DNA from: Spirodela intermedia
Lineage: Eukaryota > Streptophyta > Magnoliopsida > Alismatales > Araceae
Direction: 5' to 3'
Assembly: GCA_902729315.2 (NCBI GenBank)
Contig: LR746280.1
Location: 151,001-215,000, forward strand
DNA length: 64,000 bases
The position numbers and the translations under genes were made by a program. Of this stretch, positions 1 to 12,400 are shown piece after piece. The notes under the pieces are model-generated. The model was given only the letters and a program-made list of their open reading frames with translations, was not told where the DNA came from and ran no database searches. How positions within the stretch are numbered: position 1 is the stretch's first letter; every line of letters starts with the position of its first letter.

Positions 1-2
1 GG

Positions 3-762
3 TCTTCTGGAAAAGAAGGTAGCAATCAAACTGCTTCCTCTGATGGAACTTGCAACCGAGAATCTGGCGTTTCACATTCTGATTCCTCGGAGCTAATGAT
101 GATAAATGAGAAGCAGGATTCATTTGGAAAGGAGATGATGAAACTTCCTAACCCAATTTGTTTTGAAATTTATTTGCGATGTATTCTCCATGAAAATGTA
201 TTTTTAAGAGCCAAAGAGGGACATTCTCCTGCCATAAAAAATCGAGCATCTGCTCAGTCTCTAGGTGAAGGGATTGGCTTGCTGGGTTATTTTTGTGCAA
301 CAATAGCTCATAGAGTCTTTTCCAAGAAAGTGTTCTCCGTACTGGAAAATCTGGTAATTTTTCACTTAGTATTATGTCTGATAAGGGATACTGTTGAATA
401 TTGTGCTTACATTTCAATTTGATTTCGTTTGATCTCCACAGGTTGAAAGGGTTCCATATCTGCATCTATTAACCCATCCTACCTGGCACTCTCGGACATC
501 GTCATGGTCCATAAATATGAAGGTTCCTCTGTCAATTGTTTATTCTGCTAAACGAGCAAAGCATTTAGGAACTCAAGAGTCCAAAAGCGAAGCTGGACTG
601 CAGTTTCACACCAAAGTGGCTGTTAATGATGAATCCATCAGTATTAGCGGTGAAGGCATACCAAACACTATTGGCTCGTTCAAGAGGGATTCCATGGACA
701 TGTCTTTGCTTAACTGTTACAGTTGTGACATCGTGGATCTTCCAGTGATTCTATTGCAGCAG
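3..762 (+). CDS. Unrecognised protein, partial (internal exons)
   Basis: I do not recognise this gene. A reading frame runs in from the left edge (position 3) and is rich in Ser/Gly/Asn at first. It probably ends at 197, where a GT donor follows in phase 0. A second exon at 442-762 begins after a pyrimidine-AG acceptor and stays open for 107 codons (VERVPYLHLLTHP near its start) to a CAG/gtaaca donor. A possible third exon at 1186-1248 keeps phase 0 and reaches a TAA. If that exon is real, it gives the C terminus. If not, the gene may continue to the open frame at 3239-3564, but then the phases do not match. The longer frame that reads on past 197 is probably intron. The family is unknown to me and the model is provisional. 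Confidence 0.4.
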
Positions 763-1770
763 GTAACATGAAACATGTCACTTTTAAAACCTCTCCTGTC
801 ATCTTATTTCATCGATGGGAACAACAGTGCACTTTACAGATTTTTTATCATAAGTCTTCTGATGTAGCTCAGAAATCTACTAATTGTAATGCATTTTTTG
901 GATGGCAAAGAAGCTTATTTTTGTCCGGGCTCTTCCATCGCTGGAGATTGATTTCTCTTAAATAAAATTCGCATATTTATTGTACTTGATCATGGAATAT
1001 CTAGAACTAATCTTTCATAGTTGTTTTGGACTATTTTCGTTGAAGTTAGTTTGATCAACTCAAAATATTTGCCTTTTTCAACCTAAAAAAACTAGTGACG
1101 CATGGTGGAGACTTCATGCTTATAGCTTCTTAAATGATCTCTCTTTTACTAAAGAATTAGCAATGTAGCCTATTCATCATTGCAGGCCATATTTTCGTCA
1201 CAATCTTATCTCATTGCGAGGAATAAAACCTTATGTCAAGGAACGTAATAAAATGTGTCTGGCACCAGGTGGCCTGTTTCAGGTAGTACTTTAGTAGATT
1301 AATGTTTTGCCATGTTCGAGGCTTCCTTGATAACAAATTTTGTCCAGTCAGTGTTGGAGAAGTGGAGACTAGACTGGCATTCATTTCGTTTCTCTGAGGA
1401 ATATTTAGGCCTCTGCCTGCCGAATAGGTCTTCTAAGATCCATGGAATACATTTTTCTAGGCTATTAAATGACAAGGAGCTTTCACCAGATGTACAGAAT
1501 GCAAACAGAGTAGGTTTAGATTGTAGGCTCAACCGCTTTAAACCAACTGTTCAATTTGAATATCACCATCTCAAGCAGTCATAACTGAAATTCTGAGGAT
1601 TTGAATGATTTTGGAAACAAAACATAAACTTAATTGGCGCGGAAAACAGAAATTGATTGACTGAGTTGCATCTTAAATCAAAACAAGGGTTGTGAAGGAG
1701 TGAGAAAACATTTGTTGGCCTAGTTGGGTAGTGGGTAGGGAGAGGGAATACAAACAGGTGGTCAGCTATT

Positions 1771-2110
1771 GATTAGCTACTGCATAGAGGCCAAAGTGCA
1801 GGGATGCGCATGAAAGTGCAGAACAAAGAGGGAGGAGGAGAGGACAGGTGTAAACCCCGCTTTATGTCTGCACCATTTCACAGGCGTTAAAGGCGATGGA
1901 AACTGTATAGGGTGCACGACTCAGAGTGGAAGGGAGGTGTGGGTAGGCTAGTCTTGATCAGCTACTGCATAGAGGCCAAGTGCAAGGATGTGAATGAAAG
2001 TGCAGAACAAAGGGGGAGGAGGTGAGGACAGCGGGAAACCCCGCACAAGCGTTTAAGGTGATGGAAACTGTACAGGGTGCACGAGTCAGAGTGGAAGGGA
2101 GGTGTGGGCA
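1771..2110. repeat. Imperfect tandem duplication, two copies
   Basis: Copy 1 (about 1771-1945) and copy 2 (about 1956-2110) are imperfect direct copies. Both run from TAGCTACTGCATAGAGGCC or its close variant, through GTGCAGAACAAAG and GGAAACTGTA, to GGAAGGGAGGTGTGGG. Copy 2 lacks about 20 bases that copy 1 has in the middle. The unit has no convincing reading frame. Confidence 0.75.
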
Positions 2111-3238
2111 AGAGGGTGACGGGGCAAGATTCTGCTGGATGCGGCACTTACACGTGATGCAGTGTAGGCGAGGCTTAGACGGTCTATTGTGTGGCCCAAA
2201 ATGTTATCCGGAAAGTTATTTCTGGAATAAGGTCTGGATGGATGTCTTAACAACGATTTTGTTTCTGCCTCGAAACTATGACTGAAATCCAGGCGACACT
2301 GCCAACAGATGTGAGAAGCAGCAAGCAAAATGCAATGTTAGAAACTTTATGGTCGAAAAAACCCAAAGATTGGGAAGAAGCGATGATAGATTATGTTCTT
2401 AGAACTCACTCTCTTCAAAGTTGTAGGATAAGATGTATACAAAAAAGTCACAAAATGTATTCAGTTCTCTCGTCCGTTGATAATGGGCGAGGGAACGCCG
2501 TGCATCCTGTATGAAACTTATATGTTTGCAACAATGTTGGGAAACTTGTGGATGTAATGGCTACCCAATCTTGAAATGTGCAATTAATCAGCTACTATTA
2601 TTTTTTCCCGACATCTATTCTCGAAAGATTTGATTATCTTCATGGATGAGCTGTAATGGCATTCTCATCCCAGTTAACAATTTAAGAAAACGGTGGACGA
2701 GAAAGAAAAAGAAATATTTTAAATGAGAGGACGATAAGATGAAAAATTCAAATACCAAATGAATCCCTTTTGCACTTTGCGCAGCCTGGGTGTTCAGTTG
2801 AGCCTAATAGGCGTGTGGATTGATGATTACTCACGAGAGTCCATCACCATGCTCATGGTCATTTCGATGTAGATATTTTTTTGTTTTTTCTTTCAGTAAA
2901 TGATGAGATAGAATGGTCCGTGCTTGTTTTTTCCTTCAGTCTTTTGCCTTGCAATGGATGACAAACTTGGATCCCTAGGCCTGATTATGTGTTTCCTAGC
3001 CCTCTTAAATGATACAGGAATTTTTCTGGGGGGAGGTTGTCTGTCATCTACTGTTTCATGTTTTCTGTTCGTATGCGCCTCTCTGTACCTGGTTGTAGAA
3101 CAGATTGAACTTATCTTCGCCATGTGTGTATGCTTGTCTTAATGGATTTTTTAAAGGATCGTGACTCGATTCCCTCTTTTTGGCCGTCAAGCAATGGGTC
3201 GCTGATAGATTCATTGATTCTTTCATGGTAGGTTGCAG

Positions 3239-3564
3239 TCCAGGTCATTAGCTGGCTCCATGATGAGGCTTTGGTGGTAGGGATGAAGTCCAGTACGGAT
3301 TTCTTGTCCCTGTGCCTGGAGCTGGGTCAGTCTGAGAAGCTCAGATTGGTGGCCCACTTAGACCCGGAGGATGTGCTTGGCTGCATCTCGTGGTGGTTGG
3401 TGGCGGACAACGGCAGGGCGATTGTCAAAGATAAGGCCCACTCCGACACCCTCAGCGGCTATCCTGAGCGTAGAAGATTTCTGGGACATGTGTCGCTGGA
3501 GTCGTTGTTCTTGATCCTCATGGACCTGGTTCGCCTGTCCAGTTCCAGCGTCGGGGGAATTTGA
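3239..3564 (+). CDS. Possible terminal exon of an unrecognised gene
   Basis: An open frame starts after a TTGCAG acceptor at 3233-3238 and runs 108 codons to a TGA at 3564. It has a protein-like composition with Trp, His and charged residues (for example VISWLHDEAL and HLDPEDVLGCISWW). Its entry phase needs one base from the previous exon. That does not fit the phase-0 donor at 762, nor a simple reading of the exon at 1186, so an intermediate exon is missing from my model or this is a separate or non-coding frame. I do not recognise the product. It converges on the 3' end of BT1 at 4201. Confidence 0.3.
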
Positions 3565-4200
3565 GATCCATCCATCTTCCCCGCAAGGCGCCGCCCAAGA
3601 TTATTAATTAGTCCATGGCTATCTCGCCCCTCCTGCCGGGACAACCTGCTTGCACCCACCCTCGCTGGAAATAGGAATGAAGCAGAGGCTGCAGCATCCG
3701 AGAGCGTGCCCGCCCGGAACAAGCATTCGAATGGGAAGATTGCATGCAGGAATATGAGTTCCTCTGATAACTCAGCTGCCAATGCCGAGAAGGGGAAGGA
3801 GGGGGAGAGAGGGTTGCTGTAGAAACCCGTAGAGAACAGATGCTTTCTGAATGTTTATGAAAGATCAATCAGAGATTTCTTACTCACATGATCAAATCAT
3901 TTCCCCCTTCCGTCTAAATAGTGAATTTCAACCACAATTATGCAAATCCTATCTGATATCAAGTCATTATCGTCACCAAATCTGAAAAAGGAAAAAGAAG
4001 AAGGAGCAATGGCAGAAGAACTTGCGGCTGTCTGACCACCTTGAAGCTCACTTTGGCTCATCATCCTCTACGTGTGTTACCAGGCTCAGGCGAATCCAAT
4101 TGATTCCCTTTGCTCCCCTCCAAGAGGAAGATAGGGGTCCAGGGTGGGGGGGGGGTTGTTTGGGCATGAACTAGGTCTCGAGCACCCTCAGTCAAAAATA
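3565..4200. other. Convergent intergenic stretch
   Basis: This lies between the last open frame on the plus strand and the BT1 stop codon on the minus strand, so it should hold both 3' UTRs. A run of G near 4146-4155 is the only marked feature. The small frames in it look random, and I see no gene. Confidence 0.4.
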
Positions 4201-7200
4201 TCAGATGTCATCTTCCTTCTCTGTCAATATTTTCTTGCATGCCTCGTAGCACATGAATGAAATCCCCGCAGCAGGGACCAACTTAATGCAGCTCGGTCCC
4301 AAGCCCCTGTAGAGCCCCCCAACGCCGTCTTGCTGGAATATGCATACGAGGGCATGAAGCATGTTCTTGTAGACCTGCCTGCCTCCCACAGCACCTACTT
4401 GCATGTGCTTCCGAGCCACCTCCAGTGGGAAGGTCGCGCTGCTCGCAATGGCGCCGGCCGCCGACCCGATCAGAAGGGTCGCAAGGTTGCCGATGTCCTC
4501 CTCCTTGGAAATCCTCTTGTAGGCCTTCCTCAGGGCGTCATAAGCAAAGTAATTGGTGGCGGCATACGGTATCACTCCTATCACACTCGGGGTGAGCCCT
4601 CTGTACAGCTCCCCAGGCCCTTCTTCTCTCACAATTTTGATGAATGCGTGCAGAAGATTGTCGTACACATCTCTCTGCAATAGATAAAATCACACGGGGA
4701 AATCATCCTTAACCTACCCCTCCAAGTAGACGGCATATAAATCTTATTGATGAGTGTTGTTCGATCCTGCTCGAAGGAGTACCTCAATGGTTAGCCGAGT
4801 CTTGAGCAGTTCCAGAGGGTATATACACAATGTTGAGCAGACTCCAGCCATGGCTCCAGCAACCAGCGAAGGAGGCAGGGGGATCTTGGGCTGCTCCCCA
4901 GGATCAGGGGTCAGAAACTTCTTGCCCGTCTCGAAAGCAAACAACTGCAAGCAATGATTTTTTTAAGCAATTATGGTGAGCCTTGGGCAAGTAGAGAACA
5001 ATTAGACCCACGAGTGTTGCTATCACAGCTCAAGGAATGAAAACACAAGGCAGATGAACGTAAACTAGTCACAAAAATGATCTGCCCATTCACCTTAGAA
5101 CATCTAAATTGACTAAATGGCAAGGTGCTATAAACAGGCATAAATTACACGAATGTGGGTTCCATAGTTTCTCAAATGCAAATCGAAATATTAAAAAAAG
5201 TCAAATGCTCCGAATTTTTATATTTCTTTATGAAAAGTGTACTACGACACGAAATTTTATTTGGGTCCGATTAAGTGGATAATTAGTTTTCTTTCGCGAT
5301 CAATAAGAGCCCCAGCGTAACCAGGTAAGCCATTTCAACAACAGGTTAGTTTCACTCATTCAGTCAAAATCCTCAAAGACAGAATGAGTAGCGGATGATG
5401 CTCGACACAATTATGCTCCAACCCGTTATTCTTTCATCTCATTCAAGAAGTCAGCCTTCTGTATCACCTCGTTTGCCAATTGGTGGGCGCAATAGCGCCA
5501 GTGGCCATAGGAGCAACCGACAGGTGTTGACCACAGCATGGGAGCTGCAGTCACCTCTCACCGTTCCAACACGTATAGGAGAGATAAAGCGAAGAAAACC
5601 AAGGCAATCTGATCCGCCAGAACAAGTAACAACCCCACATACCTTCCTTGCTCCACTGAAATGATCATCAATGAAGTTACTCGTCCCAGGATAACTTTAC
5701 CTAATTTGATGCCTGTATTCTATCATCCACAGGATACAGGCCGATGAAGCGAGACTCCTCGAGCTAACATGTCAGGACTTGTGGTGATACGTAAGCTTAC
5801 ACTGAGCTACATCCATACTAGCTCAGCAATGACACAGAAGGAAGACTGGCGTCGGTGTCAAGACATCCCACTTTCTTGGGGAGCCATGAATTGAGCAGAG
5901 CGCGCCCTGACATTACCAATCTTGATATCCTAACCATGGGCTTCAAGTCGCAAAACCTTGACTAATAAGAAAGGAAGTGAAACACGCAGGTGAGGGAAAG
6001 CGGCAAGTGCTGCAAAAATGTCAGCGTGGGGTGGAACCAGCCAAGCTTACTGGTACATTGGTGTCAAAATAATCACACATATGAAACGCATCAAAGCTCT
6101 AGTCATGTCTCCACTCCACAACAGCAGGGGCTGTATCTGTCTTGCGTCCTTGACGCACCAAGAAAATGATAACCTCCGTTTTTTTTTCTTCTGAAAGTAG
6201 GTGTTCACTGCTTATGTCAAGAACAGCTTCAGCTGTTCCAAGAGATGATTGAAACTGGCGACCTTAGTCCCCATAACCATCGGTTTCAGGAGAAAAAAAG
6301 TTCCCATATTCACTCTCCCATACTGGGAATTACAGAAAAACAGTGATAAAATATTAAAGAAGAAACAAAAAGCTGAACAGAGAGAGAAGTTCCAGAGATT
6401 AGAGAAGATTCAGCGAAGAAAAACATCCATGCAGAAAATACAAGCCCACAGGAGGACACACTACCTTCGTCAGTGATCACGATAATTAAATTCATGTTCT
6501 TCGCATCGGGTAATTTCTCTTCTCTTTTGAGAAGAAAAACCCTTCTGAGCAGGTGGGGGCGATCAAAAACGACAACGAAAAAAGCAAATGAAGTCGAAAT
6601 GCAAAAGGCCTACGAAGCAGGTAATTTTTATGATGGTCTTGCTTTCTCACCTCTATTGCCCTGCCCGGGGCGACCCTGATGACGTTCACCAGATTACCCC
6701 GAAACAAGCCCGTCCACCCTTCATGCGTCATTATGTTGTGGAACACTTCGGTCATGGTGTCGCCGCCGCTGCCCACCATGAGATGCGTTCTTATTGTCTC
6801 CAAGGGCGCCACCGTGGTTCGCGAAATCGCCCCGGCGATGGCTCCGCTGATTAGCCTTCTCAGGGAGGCGTTTGCGACCGTGAACTTGAACTTGAGCCCG
6901 CCTTTCCTCTGCGACTTCCTCTGTGATTCATGCCCGTCTTCCGCCAACTCCCCTGCTTCCACTAATGTCCCCACCGGCCGGTATCTAAACTCCGGCGACA
7001 CGTACTTGACATATAAATCGGTGTAGGGAATCTTCAGGCCCTTCTCCTTGGAGGTTGGGGGATTGGAGGACATGCCGAATCCCATTCCCACCTGCCCGAC
7101 GCTCGCGAACAATCCCCCTGGGTGGAAGCACTCCTCCTGTTTCCACTGCAACCCCACCTCCGGAATACCGAAGAGGCCCCTCTTCTTGTTCTCGACGGCC

Positions 7201-7277
7201 TCCAAACTTCTGCCAGCCATCAGAATCCGTTCGCGGGGGTCCGGACGCTCTCTACGATGATTTCCTGGGAACCCCAA
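4201..7277 (-). CDS. BT1: Adenine nucleotide transporter BT1 (Brittle-1 type), mitochondrial carrier family
   Basis: The minus-strand exons are 7277-6651, 4944-4783 and 4674-4201. They join in phase 0 to give 420 residues, close to the usual length of plant Brittle-1 proteins. Three mitochondrial-carrier repeats are visible, with signature starts PLETIR (about 158-163), PLELLK (252-257) and PLEVAR (346-351). Each is followed by the usual acidic/RG pairing (EGWTGLFRG, EGPGELYRG, DGVGGLYRG). BT1 proteins exchange adenine nucleotides or ADP-glucose across the plastid inner envelope, and some are also mitochondrial; the exact substrate cannot be read here. The N-terminal 130 residues before the first repeat fit a targeting and linker region. 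A second Met about 19 codons in (MAGRSLEAVENKK) is an alternative start. The 1.7-kb first intron holds no gene. All GT-AG borders are intact. Confidence 0.93.
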
Positions 7278-9474
7278 GGATCATTCTTCGGGGAGACTAG
7301 GGTTTGGAGGCAAGGGCAACCCCTCCAAAAGAGCCCAACTCGGAAAGGTGGTGCAAAGGGCGGAACTACCTCGGGCAGACCGAACGAGATAAAAAGGGGG
7401 CCTTTAAATTAGAAAATGGCTGTTTTCACAGAGAACTGATGTTTGAGTAGCAGATGCAGAAAGGGCGGGAGGGGGGCGGCGGCGGCGGATTTCTGCTCCA
7501 CCAGGTTCCCGGAAACAGAAACAAACACGCCTCTAAGGATTCGGTGATCGGCAGAATTCCCCTGACCAAGGAGCCCCGAGCGGTTCCGGAAATGCCAGGA
7601 GAGAGGCTTCCACGGGGAATCCGCTACCGCTATAGGAGGGGAAGAAAACAGGGAGGGAGAGGATCCTGGGTAACCGATTGGAGAGAGATAGACGGAAGGG
7701 GAGTAGATGCAGCAAACAGAACGGGGGTTTGCGACCCGGACGAGGCTCTCGCCCCCGGCCGCGGAAGAAGGACAGTTGGAGGGGCGGGCGCCGAGTGGCA
7801 CACGAGGATGAAGTGTTATCGGGAGTTTGGGTGCGAGATAGATGCAGCCTTACAGGTAGGTCCCTCTCCTCCTCAGCGGCCAAATCCTTGCCCGGTCCTC
7901 TAGAAGGAGAGTAATGCCGTAGAGGGAAGGAGCAGAGGGACGGCGGCAGAGAGAGAGGGAGAGAGGGAGAGGAGAGAGAAAAGAAAGGCGGGGGCTTGCT
8001 GGCGGCGGGTCCGTCTCTCTCGCAGTGTTAAGAGATGAGTGGAGAAGGGGAGGGGGGAGGGGAAAGGAAGGAAGGATGGAAACCCAACTGCCAGCAGACC
8101 CTTAGGCGGCACCGCCCACCCACCCGCCCACATCAATCAGGAGGTCGGCGGCGCATCAAAGCCCTCAAAATCCGAGATCTTACCAACGTGGGGGGGAACA
8201 GCGGCGCTGTCGCAGCCGTTGACGCGGAAAATCCCGCGCTTAATTAATTAACGCTGGTTAATTAATCCCCGGTTCTTCGCTTCCCGGGAATCGAATCGAA
8301 AAGAATCCCAGTCAAACAAACGGAGGAAAAGGCGGCTGGGCCCTTTTGCATAAATTCCGATGCTGGTTGGGCATAAGTCCCCGAGCAATTGGGCCTGGCC
8401 CACCTCAATGAGATGCACGCGAGGCCCAGCCCGGCCCAGCCTCTTATGTCGTATCGAATCGGGAGGCTGACCAGCCACTCGGACCCGCCACCCAGCGGGG
8501 GGATAGAACCGAATATTCCTCCCTATCCCCGGAATATGCTCCGCTTTGAGGATAAAGTGGGCCCCCTCCCTCCCAATACGCGGCTGAGGAGAGAGAGAGA
8601 GAGAGAGAGTAGATCTACGCATCTCCCATTTTATATTTCTCAGATTTTTTTCACCCAAACAATAAATATTGTTGTTATTCGCTCCCATATTTTCCAGGCC
8701 CCGGAGCGTCTGCTATGCCCGAGAAGCGCCTTCACGGCAGCCTTCGCAAAAAATAAAATAAAAATAATATATATATATATTTGTGTATTTAAATAAAAAT
8801 CTTGGGCACGTCGTGTTCGAATAAAAAAGATCGATAATGAGTCCCTCCTAATTATTATACAATAAATTACCCAAATAACCACTGACGAGAAATGGAGGGC
8901 ACAAAGATCATCCCGCGTCATCTCCGCCGTTCGTTCGCCCACGTGCATAATTATTCGGAAATGGTTGGTTCACTGCCTGGGTCGGTTAGTGCTCATGGGG
9001 TCGGGTACGTGGGAATGTATAAAGACGCCACGTATAATCCAGAGGGAAGGCCTCCTGAGAGGGAGGGGCAGATGAGGCCACCGAAACAGGTCCTCATTTT
9101 ATATTTTTCGGGGGTATTTGTGTCTTTTCCTAGTCCATCGGCAGAGGAGGCAGCGCACGACGGCCCTTCGCCCTTAGGTTTCCTGCCCCCGCCGGGCACT
9201 CGCGCTCCACGCGCCGGTTGCCGCCGCCCCGAGTTTTCCTCTAGCTCCGCTAGCCAGTGCTGAAGTTCTTGTTCTTCTTTGCACGCCAGAAAGGTTTCTT
9301 TGAGATTTTTTCCATTTTTTTTGGCAGAACATTGGTCCGTTGCCCTGTCAACCGTTTTCCGGATGACAGTGATGTACTGATGTTGTAATCATTTTTATAA
9401 ATTTTCAGTGATTGACAGGAAGGATCCTGGTGGTTCTGATCCTCATCTCCCGCTTATAATCTCCTCTTGTTGTC
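7278..9474. promoter_or_regulatory. Divergent promoter region between BT1 and the RWDD1-like gene
   Basis: This 2.2-kb stretch lies between the BT1 start (minus) and the proposed RWDD1-like start (plus). It is GC-rich near BT1 and AT-rich around 8640-8880. TGGGCC/GGCCCA elements cluster at about 8330-8440, and a (GA)n tract lies at about 8587-8610. A palindrome-like TTAATTAATTAA sits near 8240-8265. The open frames on both strands are low-complexity or GC-driven, and I accept none as a gene. Confidence 0.5.
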
Positions 9475-12400
9475 ATGGCTCAGTCTGGTTTGCATTCTGC
9501 AAATAATTTTTTTATTCCTGATATTATCATAAAAATTCCACTAGATATTGTCTAATCTGCATAATTCACCTGGGATGTCTGATGAAACTACTTTGACGTT
9601 ATTTGAGCCATTCACTTTGACCGTGTCTGCAAACATGCTCGTCTGTAATTATCTTTCTTCATTCATACATTGACTTTAATTAAAATTTCTCATCACCGGA
9701 AAACAAGATCAGAATCTCTGTATGTATTCTCCGGTGCCGCAATGAGCACATTAATTACTTTTGGATTATTAACAGACCTGGTGCTTCTTTTCGTTTCTGA
9801 TTGCCTGTCCGTTAGTTATTTCAATGCAAAAACTACTTTCGGTACGTACATGGCTAGATCCTATCAGTTTTTTAAAACAAAAACAGATCAAATTCTCAGA
9901 GTTGCTGGAAACTTTCTTTTTCGGAGTTGCGATATCTGGAACTCTTTGTGCTGACAGTTCGTAAAGTCCTGAATGAAGTTATGCACTGTCATGTTCGTAC
10001 TGAAAGATAACACGAGGATAAGTTTAATTCATTTTTCCAAATTTTAAAACATTCAAATTTCATTCTATTATTGATGCGTGTGAATCACTTTCTTCAAGTT
10101 GTGATGCTTCTCTGGTAAATTGTTTTATTGTAGATTATACAGCAGAGCAGGAGATGGAAATTGAAGCGCTGGAAGCCATTCTTATGGATGAGTTCTCAGG
10201 TTTGTGTTTGTTATGAAGTCGTAATGTTCCAAGTATTTTGATTCTTCAGTCAATTATATTCAAGCAAGTCGTCAGAATCGTTGACTATGCTGTTGACTGG
10301 ATCATCTGCCAGAAATAGACTCGAGGGAGAGTGGCTTGGGTACAGATGGTCGTTGTTTCCAAATATTGCTGTCTCCTCAGGTGATTATTGTTATTTCGCT
10401 CTCATTTGTTGATCCTTATGACTGTCAAAAATGAAAAAGACAGAAGTCATTCCTCCCCGTGTCTTGCTCATTTTATCTATATGCGACATATAATCAAATC
10501 GTAATCCATCCTGATAAATCTGGGATTGGATAGAGCATGGTGTGAATAAAAAAAAAATTAAAGTCGCATCAACTTGATTTTAGCCTTAAGCACTCTTTTC
10601 ATCCCTCATCAACTTTTTCCGTGTGTTTTGTGGCTTAAGTTACCCTTTTGTTTCCAATTATCTTCTGCTCTAGGAGAAAAGACAGATTCTCGGTGGTCCT
10701 AGATCAATCATATAAAGTTTATGATTGATTGGATGAAATGTAATGCCTATTACATATATATATATATTAAATTTGCTAATTATTCATTTATTTTGATGAA
10801 CAGGATGAAGATGATGAGGAGGTGAATCACATTAGAGGTCTGTTCGTTTAACTTATTCAAGACTTTGGTGTCTATCTTATTGTAGGGCAAGCATAGCTTC
10901 CAATTCTGAGTTCTATCAAAACTTGATTATGAAGTTTAGTATTTTGACCATTCGCCATATCATTCTGAATTGGGGACAATAAAACTAAATGATATACAAA
11001 GTGAAAAAATAACAAAACCATGGCTTTATTTTTATTACTCTAATATACAGAAGGAGAAGGGGAAGGTTAGTACATATCACAACACTGGAGTTTTTGGATC
11101 AATTTGGAATTGGCTACTTTGAAAAAAAAAATCTACAGACCTAAAACAAGCTGTCTACTCAACAAATCGAGGATGTGTCATCTAACACGTCTTCTTTCTG
11201 AAACTTTTTTATTCTTTCCAAGCACAAACTCTGCTCAATCTCAGATTGGGATGCTAAGGAGTTATAGATTGACTTTGTGTTACTGTGCCCGTCGATATGA
11301 TCAACTGGGTCTTTTGACTGGATCCAAGGGGAGTTCCCCCTTGTTCTTTTAGGATGTGCAAGTTGCTATTGGGTCAACTTTCTACATGGTGTCTATTCTT
11401 CATTCTCCAAGAGATCACTGTCCATAATGCGTTAATCTTTCCTGCTTCTAATTCCAACATATACTGTTGATTTTGTCAGATTATAAGAAATGGGTCAATT
11501 AAAGTGATTGGTTGGGTTAGTTATCACTTTTCTCTGCCCATTGAAAGAGTTTGGCATTTTAGAGCAATTATCACATGAAAATAATTACAAGAAACTTCCA
11601 AATATTTTTCAAATAATTTTTTAATCTATTTTTAGGTTTCTCCAGTGATACAGACCATAATCTCATTTTGACTGTTGGTACTTACGACTATAAGAAGGCA
11701 TGAGTGTTTTATGATCATACAAAGTTATCAAAATAATTTGTTCTAGCTAGTTCATGATGAACATTTATAAGAACACATTGGGCGATTTTGTGTACGCACG
11801 AGTGTTATCAGACCTTGTTATCCTCTAAGTGGAGTAAACCTTCTTAAAGTAACAGAGGTCTAAAAAAATGTTGTTTTAGCAATCTTAATTTACTTAAGTG
11901 TTTTAAGTGAAATCCGATTGGTATGATCCTACTTATTTGTTTGAAAAATCACCTGAAGCCAAGTATGGTTTTATTATTAGCTCTTCTTTCTTGTTCAATC
12001 TTGTACTTTTTACCTTGTAAAAATACTGTAAACTCCATACACGAGAGGACAAGGGGACGATCTTGCAAACTTATCTCCTAATTAATGTGATTAGTCATAG
12101 ATTCATAGATTCACCCATATATTTGAAGTCATAGGTTCATTGGCTACGTTGATTGATCTCCACTGTCCCCTATAACTTGATTTTTTCTTTGTGTTGGCAA
12201 CATCAGCGATTTTAAAATGACCCGTGCTATTTCTACTTATTTCTACTTACGGACATAAAACACAGATGTGAAGTTTTACCTAATGAAGATACATAATAGG
12301 TCTTTCTCCTATGGAGTTAACTCGCAGATTCCCAGTGCAATGGTCCAATGGTCTATCGTCAGATTTACTGGGAAAGTTTATAACTTTTTTGCACGTAGTC

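Noticed and set aside
5395-6476. Small plus-strand frames within BT1 intron 1
   Set aside because: They lie in the intron between two well-supported carrier exons and have no family resemblance.
7409-8251. Several frames of 70-150 codons on both strands upstream of BT1
   Set aside because: GC-rich, Arg/Pro/Ser-biased and overlapping in many frames, as expected for a GC-rich promoter and leader region.
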